A stretch of DNA of 33,796 nucleotides from Lachnospiraceae bacterium. GTDB taxonomy: Bacteria > Bacillota > Clostridia > Lachnospirales > Lachnospiraceae. The stretch lies in the NCBI GenBank assembly GCA_016285575.1, contig JAEEQX010000014.1, positions 1 through 33,796 of the forward strand. Reading direction: 5' to 3'. Shown here piece by piece: positions 7,845 through 16,365 of this stretch. Below the pieces are notes generated by a model. The model was not told the DNA's origin. It did not search any database and worked only from the letters and a program-made list of their open reading frames with translations. The position numbers and the translations under genes were made by a program. Position 1 is the first letter of the stretch. Each line of letters begins with the position of its first letter.

Positions 7845-8747
7845 ATGGCTTCACTGATTGAAATCAGGAATATGTGTAAGATTTACAATCCGGGTGAAAA
7901 CGAAGTTAGAGCACTCGATCACGTATCCCTGTCGATAGGCGAGAACGAATTTGTAGCCATCATCGGACACTCCGGTTCAGGTAAGTCCACACTCATGAAT
8001 ATGTTAGGGTGCTTGGATGTACCAACTAGTGGAATATATCTTCTACATGGATCGGATGTATCATTAATGACCGATGACGAGCTATCGGACATTAGAAATA
8101 AGGAGATAGGTTTTATCTTCCAGGGTTTCAACCTGATATCTAACCTAACAGCATTTGAGAATGTTGAACTTCCTCTTATATATAGAGGAGTTAAAAAGAG
8201 TGAGCGAACAAAACTTGCAGAAGAAGCTCTTAGAAAAGTAGGTCTGGAAAACAGAATGGATCACAAGCCTTCTGAGATGTCAGGTGGTCAGCAACAGAGA
8301 GTTGCGATAGCCAGAGCGATAGCACAGGCACCGCCCGTTATCTTGGCCGATGAGCCTACAGGAAACCTTGACTCGCATTCAACCAAGGAAATAATGAGTA
8401 TCCTTAAGGGCTTACATGCAGAGGGTCGAACAGTTATCATCATCACTCACGATAACGAGATAGCAGCTAACGCGAGTCGAATTGTTCACATAGAAGATGG
8501 ACGTATTACATCGGATTCATCCAATGACGGACACTTAAGCAGAGATGATATTGCAAGACAGATAAAAGAGTCCGAAACGGATAATCATCCTGTATCAGGA
8601 GTAGAAGATGAAACTGATACGAATGAATTCAATTCAGATTTGGCATCAACCGGTACAGTTGAAAATGAAGTACAGGGAAATGATGATTACGACATAAATG
8701 ATATTAACGATAGTGAGATAGATTTACATTTGAATGGAGAGAATTAA
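7845..8747 (+). CDS. MacB/LolD-type ABC transporter ATP-binding protein with acidic C-terminal tail
   Basis: A 300-residue ATPase. Residues 1-225 are a standard LolD/MacB-type domain: Walker A GHSGSGKST (41-49), Q-loop region FIFQGFNLI, signature MSGGQQQRVAIARA (145-158), Walker B VILADEPTGNLDS (165-177) and switch His202. Residues 226-300 form an unusual low-complexity tail rich in Asp, Glu and Asn (DDYDINDINDSEIDLHLN near the end) that typical LolD-like proteins lack. The ribosome site GGAG (7827-7830) is 14 bases from the ATG, longer than normal, and no other in-frame start fits better. It is the energy subunit for the two FtsX-type permeases downstream. Confidence 0.95.
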   Translation: MASLIEIRNMCKIYNPGENEVRALDHVSLSIGENEFVAIIGHSGSGKSTLMNMLGCLDVPTSGIYLLHGSDVSLMTDDELSDIRNKEIGFIFQGFNLISNLTAFENVELPLIYRGVKKSERTKLAEEALRKVGLENRMDHKPSEMSGGQQQRVAIARAIAQAPPVILADEPTGNLDSHSTKEIMSILKGLHAEGRTVIIITHDNEIAANASRIVHIEDGRITSDSSNDGHLSRDDIARQIKESETDNHPVSGVEDETDTNEFNSDLASTGTVENEVQGNDDYDINDINDSEIDLHLNGEN

Positions 8748-8748
8748 G

Positions 8749-10383
8749 ATGAGCAAGAAACAACCTACACTTTCGCTTGACAGAGAAGACTTGGATGCAC
8801 AGCTTGAACTTGCTGCGCAGAAGAGAAAGAAACAAAAAAGAAAGAAGACAATAATCAGAATAGTTGCAATAGCTGCAGTATTGGTAGTAGTACTTGCGAT
8901 TGTCGGAATAATTATCGGAGTTATAGCAGCAGGCAAGGCTAAGAACCAGATGGTTAATGTAACTCATGCTACTACTGCGGAACTTACACAGGAAGTTAAG
9001 ATTAACGGTACAGTTCAGAGTGAGAATGTTCAACACTTTTACTCAATCGCACCAATCAAAGTTCAGAAGGCAGTTCCCGTCGGAACTTTTGTAAAGAAGG
9101 GAGATCCCATCATTACATTCGATCCCGATTCTTACGCAGAGGCACTTCGTGAAGTTGAGATAAACGACAAGATGGCTGACAACAAGAATAAGAGCCAGAA
9201 TACTGAAGACGGAAAAGTATATCAGAAAATAGCTGAAGCAAAAGCTGAAGTTGCCAAGTATGAAGAAGAGGTAAGAAAAGCACAGGAAAAGGTTGACTCT
9301 TACGAAAAGGATGATGGCCTTCAAAAGTTTAGAGAGAATGTTGCAAAGCAAAAAATTATGTGTCAAGCAGCAATTGATAGCGCACAAAATGAACTTGATA
9401 ATAGAATCCGAAACAACGAAGACCCAGATTCTGATGCTTGTAAAGCATTAAAAAAGACTATTGCTGATAATTCGGGTATTATTTCAAATATATCAAAGCA
9501 ATTAAGTGATTCTGAGGAAGATTATGCTAAGGCAAAAAATAATGTAGATCCGGATAGCATGACAGGCGCAAAGGGAAAACTTGAAAGTGCAAAGCAAAAG
9601 GTTGAGAGCCTTCAAAACTCGTTAGGTAACTCATACGATAGAGAAAACACCAAGCTCAGTGGTGAACTCTCAACACTCAAGTCAGGCAGTGAATACGAAG
9701 ACCTCCAGAAGTATGAGAATGGTTGTCTCATCGCTCCTTTTGACGGTATCGTTACGGCTTCCTTCGTAAGCGACGGTATGACAACATCTGCAATCAGCGG
9801 AACAGAAATCGTTACATTTGCAAGTATCGAAGATGTAAGTGTAACAATATCGGTCAGCAAGAAAGACCTTGCCAAGATTAAGGAAGGTCAGAAGGTTACT
9901 GTTACAATACTTGATAAGGATTACGAAGGCGAAGTAACAAGAATCGCCAGAATGGCTGTTATGTCAGGTACGACTTCTTCTGTAAGTGCGGTTATCAAGG
10001 TTAAGAATCCCGATGACAGCATCTATCTTGGTATCGAAGCCAAGAATGTAATTATCACGGCACATGAAGATTCATGCATCCAGATTCCTTCCGAATCGGT
10101 CAATGTCGACAGTGAAGGATACTTTGTATACATTGTTAACGACATGAATATCGTTGAGAAGAGAAGAGTTGAAATCGGTATCTCTTCAGAGAGTTTTACA
10201 CAGATAAAAGAAGGTATTACCGAGGACGACAAGATAGTATCATTTGTTACATCAACAGTAAGAGAAGGTGCTGTGGTAGTTCCCGTGGATGAGGATCAGA
10301 TGAACTCTCTTATGGGAGGTGTTACAGGCGAAGACGGTGCGGAAGTAACGGTTGAAACTACAACTACAGAAGTATCAGAATAG
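8749..10383 (+). CDS. HlyD/MacA-type efflux adaptor (membrane fusion protein)
   Basis: A 544-residue membrane-anchored adaptor. A basic cytoplasmic start (KRKKQKRKK, 25-33) precedes one transmembrane helix at 35-62. A biotinyl-lipoyl-like half motif (VKKGDPIITFDPDSY) comes before a long helical hairpin at about 140-310, and the second half (CLIAPFDGIVTASFVSDGM) follows it. Beta-barrel and membrane-proximal domains come next (ASIEDVSVTISVSKKDLAKIKEGQKVTV), and the end is a Thr/Glu-rich tail. ATG 8749 is used because GGAGAG (8736-8741) is seven bases upstream; the in-frame ATG 8734 lies inside the preceding gene. Gram-positive bacteria have no TolC, so the adaptor probably guides substrate to or through the cell wall. 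Part of the hairpin (about 9340-9545) uses more A/T-ending codons than its flanks. Confidence 0.93.
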   Translation: MSKKQPTLSLDREDLDAQLELAAQKRKKQKRKKTIIRIVAIAAVLVVVLAIVGIIIGVIAAGKAKNQMVNVTHATTAELTQEVKINGTVQSENVQHFYSIAPIKVQKAVPVGTFVKKGDPIITFDPDSYAEALREVEINDKMADNKNKSQNTEDGKVYQKIAEAKAEVAKYEEEVRKAQEKVDSYEKDDGLQKFRENVAKQKIMCQAAIDSAQNELDNRIRNNEDPDSDACKALKKTIADNSGIISNISKQLSDSEEDYAKAKNNVDPDSMTGAKGKLESAKQKVESLQNSLGNSYDRENTKLSGELSTLKSGSEYEDLQKYENGCLIAPFDGIVTASFVSDGMTTSAISGTEIVTFASIEDVSVTISVSKKDLAKIKEGQKVTVTILDKDYEGEVTRIARMAVMSGTTSSVSAVIKVKNPDDSIYLGIEAKNVIITAHEDSCIQIPSESVNVDSEGYFVYIVNDMNIVEKRRVEIGISSESFTQIKEGITEDDKIVSFVTSTVREGAVVVPVDEDQMNSLMGGVTGEDGAEVTVETTTTEVSE

Positions 10384-10401
10384 TGATTTGCAAAAACAGA
10401 T

Positions 10402-11640
10402 ATGGGACAGTTTTTAGAATACGTAAAAATAGCATATAAGAGTATCGTTACCAACAAGGGCAGAACTTTTCTTACCATGCTTGGAATCATAATCGGTATA
10501 TCATCGGTTATTATGATTACCGGTCTAGGAAGCGGAGTAAAGAATGCCATCGGAGGTTCGATGAGTGACCTTTTTAAGGGACAGACATATATTCATACAA
10601 AGGGTGATCCATACTTCATCACTACGGATGATATTGAATATATAAAAGAAAATGTTTCCGGACTTAAGATGTGTACTGTAGAGGAAAAATACGGTGCGAC
10701 AGCTCAATCGGTAAAAGGAGATTTTAACGTTACATATACTCTCGTTAACGAGACTTATGAATTTTATGCAGTCGAGGGATTGCTTCACGGCAGATACTTT
10801 ACCGAAGACGATGTCAAAAGAGGCGACAGAGTTGCAGTTATTGATGAAGTGGGAGCCAAGGCATTTTTTGGTAGTGATGATGTTGTAGGTCAAACAATAT
10901 TAATCGATCTCTGGGGCAATGAGATTGAGTATACAATTGTTGGAGTCAGAAAAGCGAAAGATTCACAACTTATGAATATGGTTGATTCGCTTGAGGGAGG
11001 GGTTAAGAGTTTAACTCTCGAGGTACCATACAGCAGCTTTGAAAAAGCAACCGGTGAGACATGGATGACGGAAGAACTCTATGAGATGCTCGTATCATCA
11101 GACTCGGAAGACATCAACGATACACTTCAAAGAATAGTATCAATTCTTGAAGCGAGACATGATGCAAGAGGCGAGGAAGCATTTGTTATAGATTCATTTG
11201 AATCATTTATGGAGACGGTTAACAAGATTATCGGATATATTACATTGTTCGTAGGGTTTGTATCAGCGATATCGCTTGTTGTCGGCGGCGTAGGTGTTAT
11301 GAACATTATGCTTGTATCCGTTACTGAGAGAACGAGCGAAATTGGTATCAGAAAAGCACTTGGCGCAAGAACAGGATCGATTATGACTCAGTTTTTGGCA
11401 GAGTCAGGCATGATAACATTTGTCGGCGGCGTGCTCGGTGTTATATTCGGATATGGAGGTGCGGCACTTTTATGCTTCATAGTAAGCAAGGTGGTGAAGA
11501 TGCCGATTCATATTTCGGTCAATATATTTATTGCACTTGGCGCTGCACTATTCTCGGCCGGCATAGGACTTTTCTTCGGTATTTTCCCCGCAAGAAAAGC
11601 AGCCACATTAAGTCCGATTGAGGCATTAAGACAGGAATAA
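10402..11640 (+). CDS. FtsX/MacB-type ABC permease, first copy
   Basis: A 412-residue permease with the MacB fold. One N-terminal helix (about 20-42, TFLTMLGIIIGISSVIMI) is followed by an extracellular MacB_PCD-like domain (about 45-275) and then three C-terminal helices. The conserved block VGGVGVMNIMLVSVTERT, EIGIRKALGARTGSI and the end PARKAATLSPIEALRQE are exactly those of MacB permeases. Unlike E. coli MacB it has no fused ATPase, which is encoded two genes upstream. MacB-type pumps use mechanotransmission to move peptides, antibiotics or lipoprotein-like substrates from the outer face of the membrane. It is adjacent to a paralogue of nearly the same length, so a heterodimer is likely. 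Confidence 0.94.
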   Translation: MGQFLEYVKIAYKSIVTNKGRTFLTMLGIIIGISSVIMITGLGSGVKNAIGGSMSDLFKGQTYIHTKGDPYFITTDDIEYIKENVSGLKMCTVEEKYGATAQSVKGDFNVTYTLVNETYEFYAVEGLLHGRYFTEDDVKRGDRVAVIDEVGAKAFFGSDDVVGQTILIDLWGNEIEYTIVGVRKAKDSQLMNMVDSLEGGVKSLTLEVPYSSFEKATGETWMTEELYEMLVSSDSEDINDTLQRIVSILEARHDARGEEAFVIDSFESFMETVNKIIGYITLFVGFVSAISLVVGGVGVMNIMLVSVTERTSEIGIRKALGARTGSIMTQFLAESGMITFVGGVLGVIFGYGGAALLCFIVSKVVKMPIHISVNIFIALGAALFSAGIGLFFGIFPARKAATLSPIEALRQE

Positions 11641-11643
11641 AAC

Positions 11644-12879
11644 ATGGGCAAATTTATAGAATATATTAAGATTGCATTTTTTAATATAAAAGCGAATAAG
11701 ATCAGAGCTTTGCTTACAATGCTTGGTATCATCATTGGTATATCTTCCGTTGTTGCGATAGTAAGCCTCGGTAACGGGTTTAAAAAGACCATAGATGAAG
11801 AGTTATCGACACTTGCAGGTAACACACTTGAAGTATACAGCTTGGGTGATCTTGATATTACGGATGATGATATTGAAGCTTTGTTGGAAAAGGAAAAGCA
11901 CATCGTAGGAATCACACCTAAAATAACACTTACAGGTGAAGCTGCATACAAGGATTTAAAAACAGCCTCCGCATCGATTAAGTTGGGTAACGAAATTCTC
12001 GATCAGAGCTCGAAATATAAGATTGTATACGGCAGATATTTTACCAAGGAAGAATGTCAGTACTTGGAGAAGGTATGTGTTATCGATAAAAAATCAGCGA
12101 GAAAACTCTTCGGTACGGAGAATGCTGTCGGAATGACAATCGATCTATACTATTACAACAGAGGCGGAACATTCAGAATCATAGGTGTCAGAGATGACAG
12201 TTCCACTCAGATGGCGAATCTGATTATGGGTGAAGGCAATACCGATGTCAATGCGGAAGTACCATATAATTCATTTATGGATGCAATCGGTTTTAGTAAT
12301 TATATGAACGGTTACTTTGATTTGGTATTATTGCTTGATGACGCAGAAAACTCCGGTGTGGTTTTGGACCATACCAAGGCGATACTTGAAGCCAGACATG
12401 ATGTAAGAGGCGAAGGCTCTATAATGGTTATCGATTACAATGCCATTTTGCAGACAGTCAGTGCTTCCTTAACGGCGGTTACGTTACTTATTATGCTTGT
12501 AGCGGCGATATCGCTTTTTGTAGGCGGTATAGGAGTCATGAATATCATGCTTGTATCGGTAACGGAGAGAACGAGAGAAATCGGTATCAGAAAAGCACTC
12601 GGAGCGAGAACGGGCTCGATTCTGTTCCAATTCCTTGTTGAGTCGGCTTCAATATCTCTTCTCGGAGGTATTATAGGTACAATACTCGGATTGTCAGGCT
12701 CGGAATTTGTATGTTTCCTGGTAAGTAATTTTTCAACAAGCAAACTTGTAGCGGATTTTAATCCTATATTCATTCTTGGCATTGCACTCTTTTCCATGTC
12801 GATAGGTATTGTATTCGGAATCTTACCTGCAAGAAAAGCAGCGAAGTTAAGTCCCATCGAGGCGCTTCGCCACAGATAA
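11644..12879 (+). CDS. FtsX/MacB-type ABC permease, second copy
   Basis: A 411-residue paralogue of the preceding gene with the same topology and the same C-terminal blocks (VGGIGVMNIMLVSVTERT, EIGIRKALGARTGSIL, PARKAAKLSPIEALRHR). The extracellular domain differs strongly, which suggests that the two subunits contribute different surfaces to one pump. It starts three bases after the previous stop, with an AGGA site inside the end of the upstream gene, so translation is probably coupled. It is the last gene of the exporter operon and is followed by a strong terminator. A tandem duplication of an ancestral permease gene is the likely origin. Confidence 0.94.
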   Translation: MGKFIEYIKIAFFNIKANKIRALLTMLGIIIGISSVVAIVSLGNGFKKTIDEELSTLAGNTLEVYSLGDLDITDDDIEALLEKEKHIVGITPKITLTGEAAYKDLKTASASIKLGNEILDQSSKYKIVYGRYFTKEECQYLEKVCVIDKKSARKLFGTENAVGMTIDLYYYNRGGTFRIIGVRDDSSTQMANLIMGEGNTDVNAEVPYNSFMDAIGFSNYMNGYFDLVLLLDDAENSGVVLDHTKAILEARHDVRGEGSIMVIDYNAILQTVSASLTAVTLLIMLVAAISLFVGGIGVMNIMLVSVTERTREIGIRKALGARTGSILFQFLVESASISLLGGIIGTILGLSGSEFVCFLVSNFSTSKLVADFNPIFILGIALFSMSIGIVFGILPARKAAKLSPIEALRHR

Positions 12880-12927
12880 TGTTTGAAACCTCACTGGTTT
12901 TCAATAAATACACACTCCCCTACAAAG

Positions 12928-12965
12928 ACAGAGAATTGCGCGTACAATTCTCTGTTTTTATTTTG
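12928..12965 (+). terminator. Strong intrinsic terminator of the MacAB-like operon
   Basis: Perfect 11-bp arms ACAGAGAATTG (12928-12938) and CAATTCTCTGT (12945-12955) enclose a six-base loop. TTTTTATTTT follows. It ends the exporter transcription unit shortly before the promoter of the DUF2156 gene. Confidence 0.93.
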
Positions 12966-12989
12966 GTAACTAAAAAAACACAGTTAGTA

Positions 12990-12998
12990 TGATATAAT
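12990..12998 (+). promoter_or_regulatory. Extended -10 promoter directly before the DUF2156 start codon
   Basis: TG-A-TATAAT (TG 12990-12991, TATAAT 12993-12998) is a perfect extended -10. No good -35 is present at the proper distance, which is tolerated with an extended -10. The A of the ATG at 13005 lies seven bases after the -10, the usual position of the transcription start, so the mRNA may have no 5' leader. Confidence 0.75.
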
Positions 12999-13004
12999 CC
13001 AATT

Positions 13005-13913
13005 ATGTTATCGTTTGCAGCAATAGAGATAAAAGATAAAGCAGTTATTACACCATATCTTAACAGATATGGCGCTTTGTCATGCCAACATTCTATGACT
13101 TTATTTACAGGTTTGTCGATGAAGTACGGCGATGAGTATGCGATAGTGAATGAAATACTTTTTATTCATAGAAGCAAACTTGATGTAGAAGGAAAGAGAG
13201 TATACCTTGCTCCTCTTTGCGAGAGCGAAAAATATATAGAAGGAGTAGATGCATTATTAACTGATGCATCTTCGTATAACTGCAAAGTTGTATTTAATAC
13301 GGTAACAGATGAATTCAAATCATTTCTGAACGATAACTATCCGGATAGATTTGAATTCGAATATTCAAGAGACTACGCTGAATATATTTATGAGACTGAG
13401 AAACTATCTATTTTACCGGGTCGTCCGTTGGCTCCAAAGAGAAATAGAGTTCGTGCTTTTTATTCGGCATACGAAGGACATATAGATATTCAAAATATCA
13501 CGAGAGACAATATTGCTGATGTGGCAGCTTTTCAGGAGTATTGGATAAAAGACAGATTATCTGAAGAATATGACGAGATGCTTGCAAGAGAAAACGAAGC
13601 AATTAAATTCTATCTTGATCATTACGATGAACTAGAGTTCAAAGGAATTGTAGTCTATGTTAAAGGAACTGTTGTAGGATATGCGGCAGGCGCAGCTTTG
13701 TCAGATGACTGTATGGATGAAGTGATAGAAAAAGGAAGAAAAGATGTAACAGGAATCTATCAATTGCTATGCAACGAATTTGCACTAATATGTGCAAAAG
13801 GATATAAGTATATTAATCGCGAAGAAGACTTGGGAGTTGAAGGACTTCGCAGAGCCAAGGAATCTTATTGCCCGGATATAATGCTTGAGAAATATGTAGC
13901 AACTGAAATATAG
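13005..13913 (+). CDS. DUF2156 / LPG_synthase_C-like acyltransferase-fold protein
   Basis: A 302-residue soluble protein of the DUF2156 group, related to the C-terminal catalytic part of phosphatidylglycerol lysyltransferase (GNAT-like fold). Supporting features are the length, the central segment FKGIVVYVKGTVVGYAAGAAL and the family-typical end NREEDLGVEGLRRAKESY, then PDIMLEKY. There are no membrane segments, so it is not a full MprF and the substrate is unknown. Aminoacyl or acyl transfer is possible but not shown. No Shine-Dalgarno sequence precedes ATG 13005, and the promoter -10 is only six bases away, so the start is probably leaderless. The internal ATGs (residues 31 and 39) have no ribosome site either. 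A YkgJ-like gene follows 57 bases later. Confidence 0.82.
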   Translation: MLSFAAIEIKDKAVITPYLNRYGALSCQHSMTLFTGLSMKYGDEYAIVNEILFIHRSKLDVEGKRVYLAPLCESEKYIEGVDALLTDASSYNCKVVFNTVTDEFKSFLNDNYPDRFEFEYSRDYAEYIYETEKLSILPGRPLAPKRNRVRAFYSAYEGHIDIQNITRDNIADVAAFQEYWIKDRLSEEYDEMLARENEAIKFYLDHYDELEFKGIVVYVKGTVVGYAAGAALSDDCMDEVIEKGRKDVTGIYQLLCNEFALICAKGYKYINREEDLGVEGLRRAKESYCPDIMLEKYVATEI

Positions 13914-13970
13914 AATACAAAATATTTAATAATCTGAAATACAAAATATAAACATAAAGGATAGAAATAG

Positions 13971-14480
13971 ATGTTATCGGAGATTCTGAAAAAAGAAGAT
14001 TGTGCTGCCTGCAGATTTTGTTGTGCTTTCAGGAGACAGTCACTATGGGAGACGCCTATTTTCACATTAGAGAATACTGAGTCAATAGAAGCAGATCAAA
14101 AATTGGATGCATCTGTTCTTCAAAAGTTTTCGTTCGAAAACAATACTTATGCAAGATATGATTTATCCAATAACTACAAAACCGATGACAGTGAAGAAGA
14201 AGCACCATGTCCATATCTTTCAACTAATGGTTGTATTTTGGACGCCAATGAAAAACCATGGGATTGCAAGATTTGGCCACTCAGAGTAATGAGAAAAACA
14301 GATGGTGCATTGGTAATAGCCCTCACTCCTACGTGCCCATCAGTTAATAAGATAGATATAGAAAAAGTTCGTGAATTTGTTAATGAAAAGTTAGCAGACT
14401 CTCTTTTTGAATACGCAAAAGATCATTCATTTCTAATCAAGCAATATCATGAAGGTTTTCCAATATTGGTGGAAAAATAA
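13971..14480 (+). CDS. YkgJ family cysteine-cluster protein
   Basis: A 169-residue protein with the pattern of the YkgJ / zinc- or iron-chelating CxxCxxCC family. An N-terminal cluster CAACRFCC (Cys11, 14, 17, 18) is followed by CPYLSTNGC (Cys80, Cys88), WDCKIWPLR (Cys99) and PTCPS (Cys122). These eight cysteines probably bind a zinc ion or an iron-sulfur cluster. The biochemical role of the family is not established. The ATG has an AAAGGA site about nine bases upstream, and a strong terminator follows, so it forms a two-gene unit with the DUF2156 gene. Confidence 0.88.
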   Translation: MLSEILKKEDCAACRFCCAFRRQSLWETPIFTLENTESIEADQKLDASVLQKFSFENNTYARYDLSNNYKTDDSEEEAPCPYLSTNGCILDANEKPWDCKIWPLRVMRKTDGALVIALTPTCPSVNKIDIEKVREFVNEKLADSLFEYAKDHSFLIKQYHEGFPILVEK

Positions 14481-14507
14481 ATCGATTGTAATAGATATAA
14501 CTATATG

Positions 14508-14534
14508 AAGAGCGCCACGAAGGCGCTCTTTTTA
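14508..14534 (+). terminator. Intrinsic terminator after the YkgJ-like gene
   Basis: Arms AAGAGCGCC (14508-14516) and GGCGCTCTT (14522-14530) pair perfectly around a five-base loop and run into a T-tract. Confidence 0.93.
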
Positions 14535-14552
14535 TGACTATATTTAAATGGA

Positions 14553-14643
14553 TTATTGACAATAAAAGCAAACTATGTTACTTTAATGCCATAAAGTGTA
14601 AAACTTTAAAGCGCTAAATTGCTAATATAATTAGCAAAAGGAG
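14553..14643 (+). promoter_or_regulatory. Symporter promoter and palindrome-rich leader
   Basis: TTGACA (14556-14561), 17 bases, then TACTTT (14579-14584) preceded by TG (14576-14577), forms an extended -10 promoter. The -35 lies inside a 13-base palindrome, TTATTG-A-CAATAA (14553-14565). Downstream are a 6-bp inverted repeat (14592-14608) and a perfect palindrome, TTGCTAAT-ATA-ATTAGCAA (14619-14637), that ends one base before the ribosome site AAGGAG (14638-14643). The last palindrome could be a repressor site or an RNA hairpin beside the ribosome site. A three-base loop is tight for RNA, so DNA binding is more likely. Confidence 0.7.
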
Positions 14644-14649
14644 ATAGTT

Positions 14650-16257
14650 ATGAAAATACTTACAGTAATCCTACTAATATGCTTTTTCTCATTGATGATT
14701 GGAGTAGGATTTTACACCAGACAGAAGGCAACAGATGTTAACGGCTTCGTACTTGGCGGTAGAAGCGTAGGTCCTTGGCTTACAGCTTTTGCGTTCGGTA
14801 CATCTTACTTTTCGGCCGTAATCTTTGTCGGTTATGCAGGACAGTTCGGTTGGAACTTTGGTCTATCAAGTACTTGGGCAGGCCTGGGTAATGCATTTAT
14901 CGGATCGTTACTTGCGTGGAATATTTTGGGAAGAAGAACCCGTGTTATGACGCAGCATTATGATGCTAAGACAATGCCGGATTTCTTTGGAAAAAGATTT
15001 GATTCAAAAGCACTTAAGATTGCTGCTTCAGTAATCGTATTCATTTTCCTTATTCCTTATACAGCATCTCTTTACAACGGTCTTTCAAGCCTTTTCGGTC
15101 TTGTATTTGAGATTCCTTACTGGGTAGTTATCCTTGTAATGGCTGTACTTACCGGTGTATATGTAATCTTTGGCGGATATATGGCTACAGCAATCAATGA
15201 CTTCATTCAGGGTATTATCATGTTGTTTGGTATATCTGCAGTCATCATTTCAGTTTTGGTTCAAAACGGTGGTCTTGTAGCAGCTATGAGAACCCTTTCT
15301 ACAATTGAAGGTGACGCAGGTTGGGCAGGAGCTTACGCATCATTCTTAGGACCTGATCCTTTGGCATTACTCTTCGTAGTAATCCTTACATCACTTGGTA
15401 CATGGGGCCTTCCTCAGATGGTCGGTAAGTTCTATGCTATCAAGAGTGAAAACGATATTCACAAAGGAACTGTTATTTCAACAGTATTTGCAATCGTAGT
15501 TGCAGGTGGATGCTACTTCCTTGGAGGTTTCGGCAGACTCTATGCTGACGCAGGTGTTGTATACAATCCCGATACAGGTAAGCCCTTATTCGATACAATC
15601 GTACCTGCTATGCTTGCAACACTTCCTGATATCGTAATTGCAATCGTAATCGTATTGGTTCTTTCTGCTTCGATGTCCACACTTTCATCACTTGTTTTAA
15701 CATCGAGTTCAACTTTCACACTCGACGTTATCAAGCCCGCATTCAAAAAAGGCTTAAACGAAAAGCAGCAGGTATTTATCATGAGATTATTCATCGTATT
15801 CTTCATCGCTGTATCCGCTGTTATCGCTGTAATCAAGGACTCACATCCTTCAGTAACTTTCATCGCACAGATGATGGGTGTTTCATGGGGAGCACTCGCC
15901 GGAGCGTTCTTGGCACCTTTCCTCTACTCACTCTACTCTAAGAAAGTTACAAAAGCTTCCGCTGCTGTTTGCTTCGTATGGGGTTGTGGAATCGCAATCT
16001 TCCAGATGGTTGTAACTCTTGCTAAGCTTCCCGTTGCAGACTTTGGTCCTTTCTTTGGATACATCTTTAAGTCATCAATCAACTCAGGCGTTGTAGCAAT
16101 GCTTGGCGGACTTGTAATAGTTCCTTTGGTAAGCTTGATTACTAAGAAACCTGATGAGAATGTAATTGCAGATGCATTCCGTTCATACGAAAAGACAATC
16201 GTTGTTAAGGCAAAAGACAGCCTTGGCGAAGAAGAAACAGCTGCACCTGAAAAATAA
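14650..16257 (+). CDS. Sodium:solute symporter (SSS family)
   Basis: A 535-residue transporter with about 13 transmembrane helices, the normal size for the SSS family. Family marks are the N-terminal FVLGGRSVGPWLTAFAFGTSYFSA, the TM5-6 segment FGGYMATAINDFIQG, and LSASMSTLSSLVLTSSSTF around residue 340, which corresponds to the sodium-site helix. It couples inward sodium movement to uptake of a small solute. PutP-like proline, pantothenate and sugar carriers share this fold, and I cannot choose the substrate. It is a single-gene unit with its own promoter and a terminator on each side. Regulation is probably specific, given the palindromes in its leader. Its codons are more C/T-rich at third positions than its neighbours, consistent with high expression. 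Confidence 0.93.
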   Translation: MKILTVILLICFFSLMIGVGFYTRQKATDVNGFVLGGRSVGPWLTAFAFGTSYFSAVIFVGYAGQFGWNFGLSSTWAGLGNAFIGSLLAWNILGRRTRVMTQHYDAKTMPDFFGKRFDSKALKIAASVIVFIFLIPYTASLYNGLSSLFGLVFEIPYWVVILVMAVLTGVYVIFGGYMATAINDFIQGIIMLFGISAVIISVLVQNGGLVAAMRTLSTIEGDAGWAGAYASFLGPDPLALLFVVILTSLGTWGLPQMVGKFYAIKSENDIHKGTVISTVFAIVVAGGCYFLGGFGRLYADAGVVYNPDTGKPLFDTIVPAMLATLPDIVIAIVIVLVLSASMSTLSSLVLTSSSTFTLDVIKPAFKKGLNEKQQVFIMRLFIVFFIAVSAVIAVIKDSHPSVTFIAQMMGVSWGALAGAFLAPFLYSLYSKKVTKASAAVCFVWGCGIAIFQMVVTLAKLPVADFGPFFGYIFKSSINSGVVAMLGGLVIVPLVSLITKKPDENVIADAFRSYEKTIVVKAKDSLGEEETAAPEK

Positions 16258-16295
16258 TATAGAAAAACTTAGTTCTTTCAAATAATGATAAAAAC

Positions 16296-16334
16296 AAAAA
16301 ACGATGGAAATTATTAACCATCGTTTTTTCTTTT
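16296..16334 (+). terminator. Intrinsic terminator after the symporter, possibly bidirectional
   Basis: Arms AAAAACGATGG (16297-16307) and CCATCGTTTTT (16318-16328) enclose a ten-base loop. A T-rich run follows and an A-run precedes, so it could also work on the other strand. Confidence 0.9.
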
Positions 16335-16365
16335 CTACTATCTTGTTAATAATGTTTGATTCATG

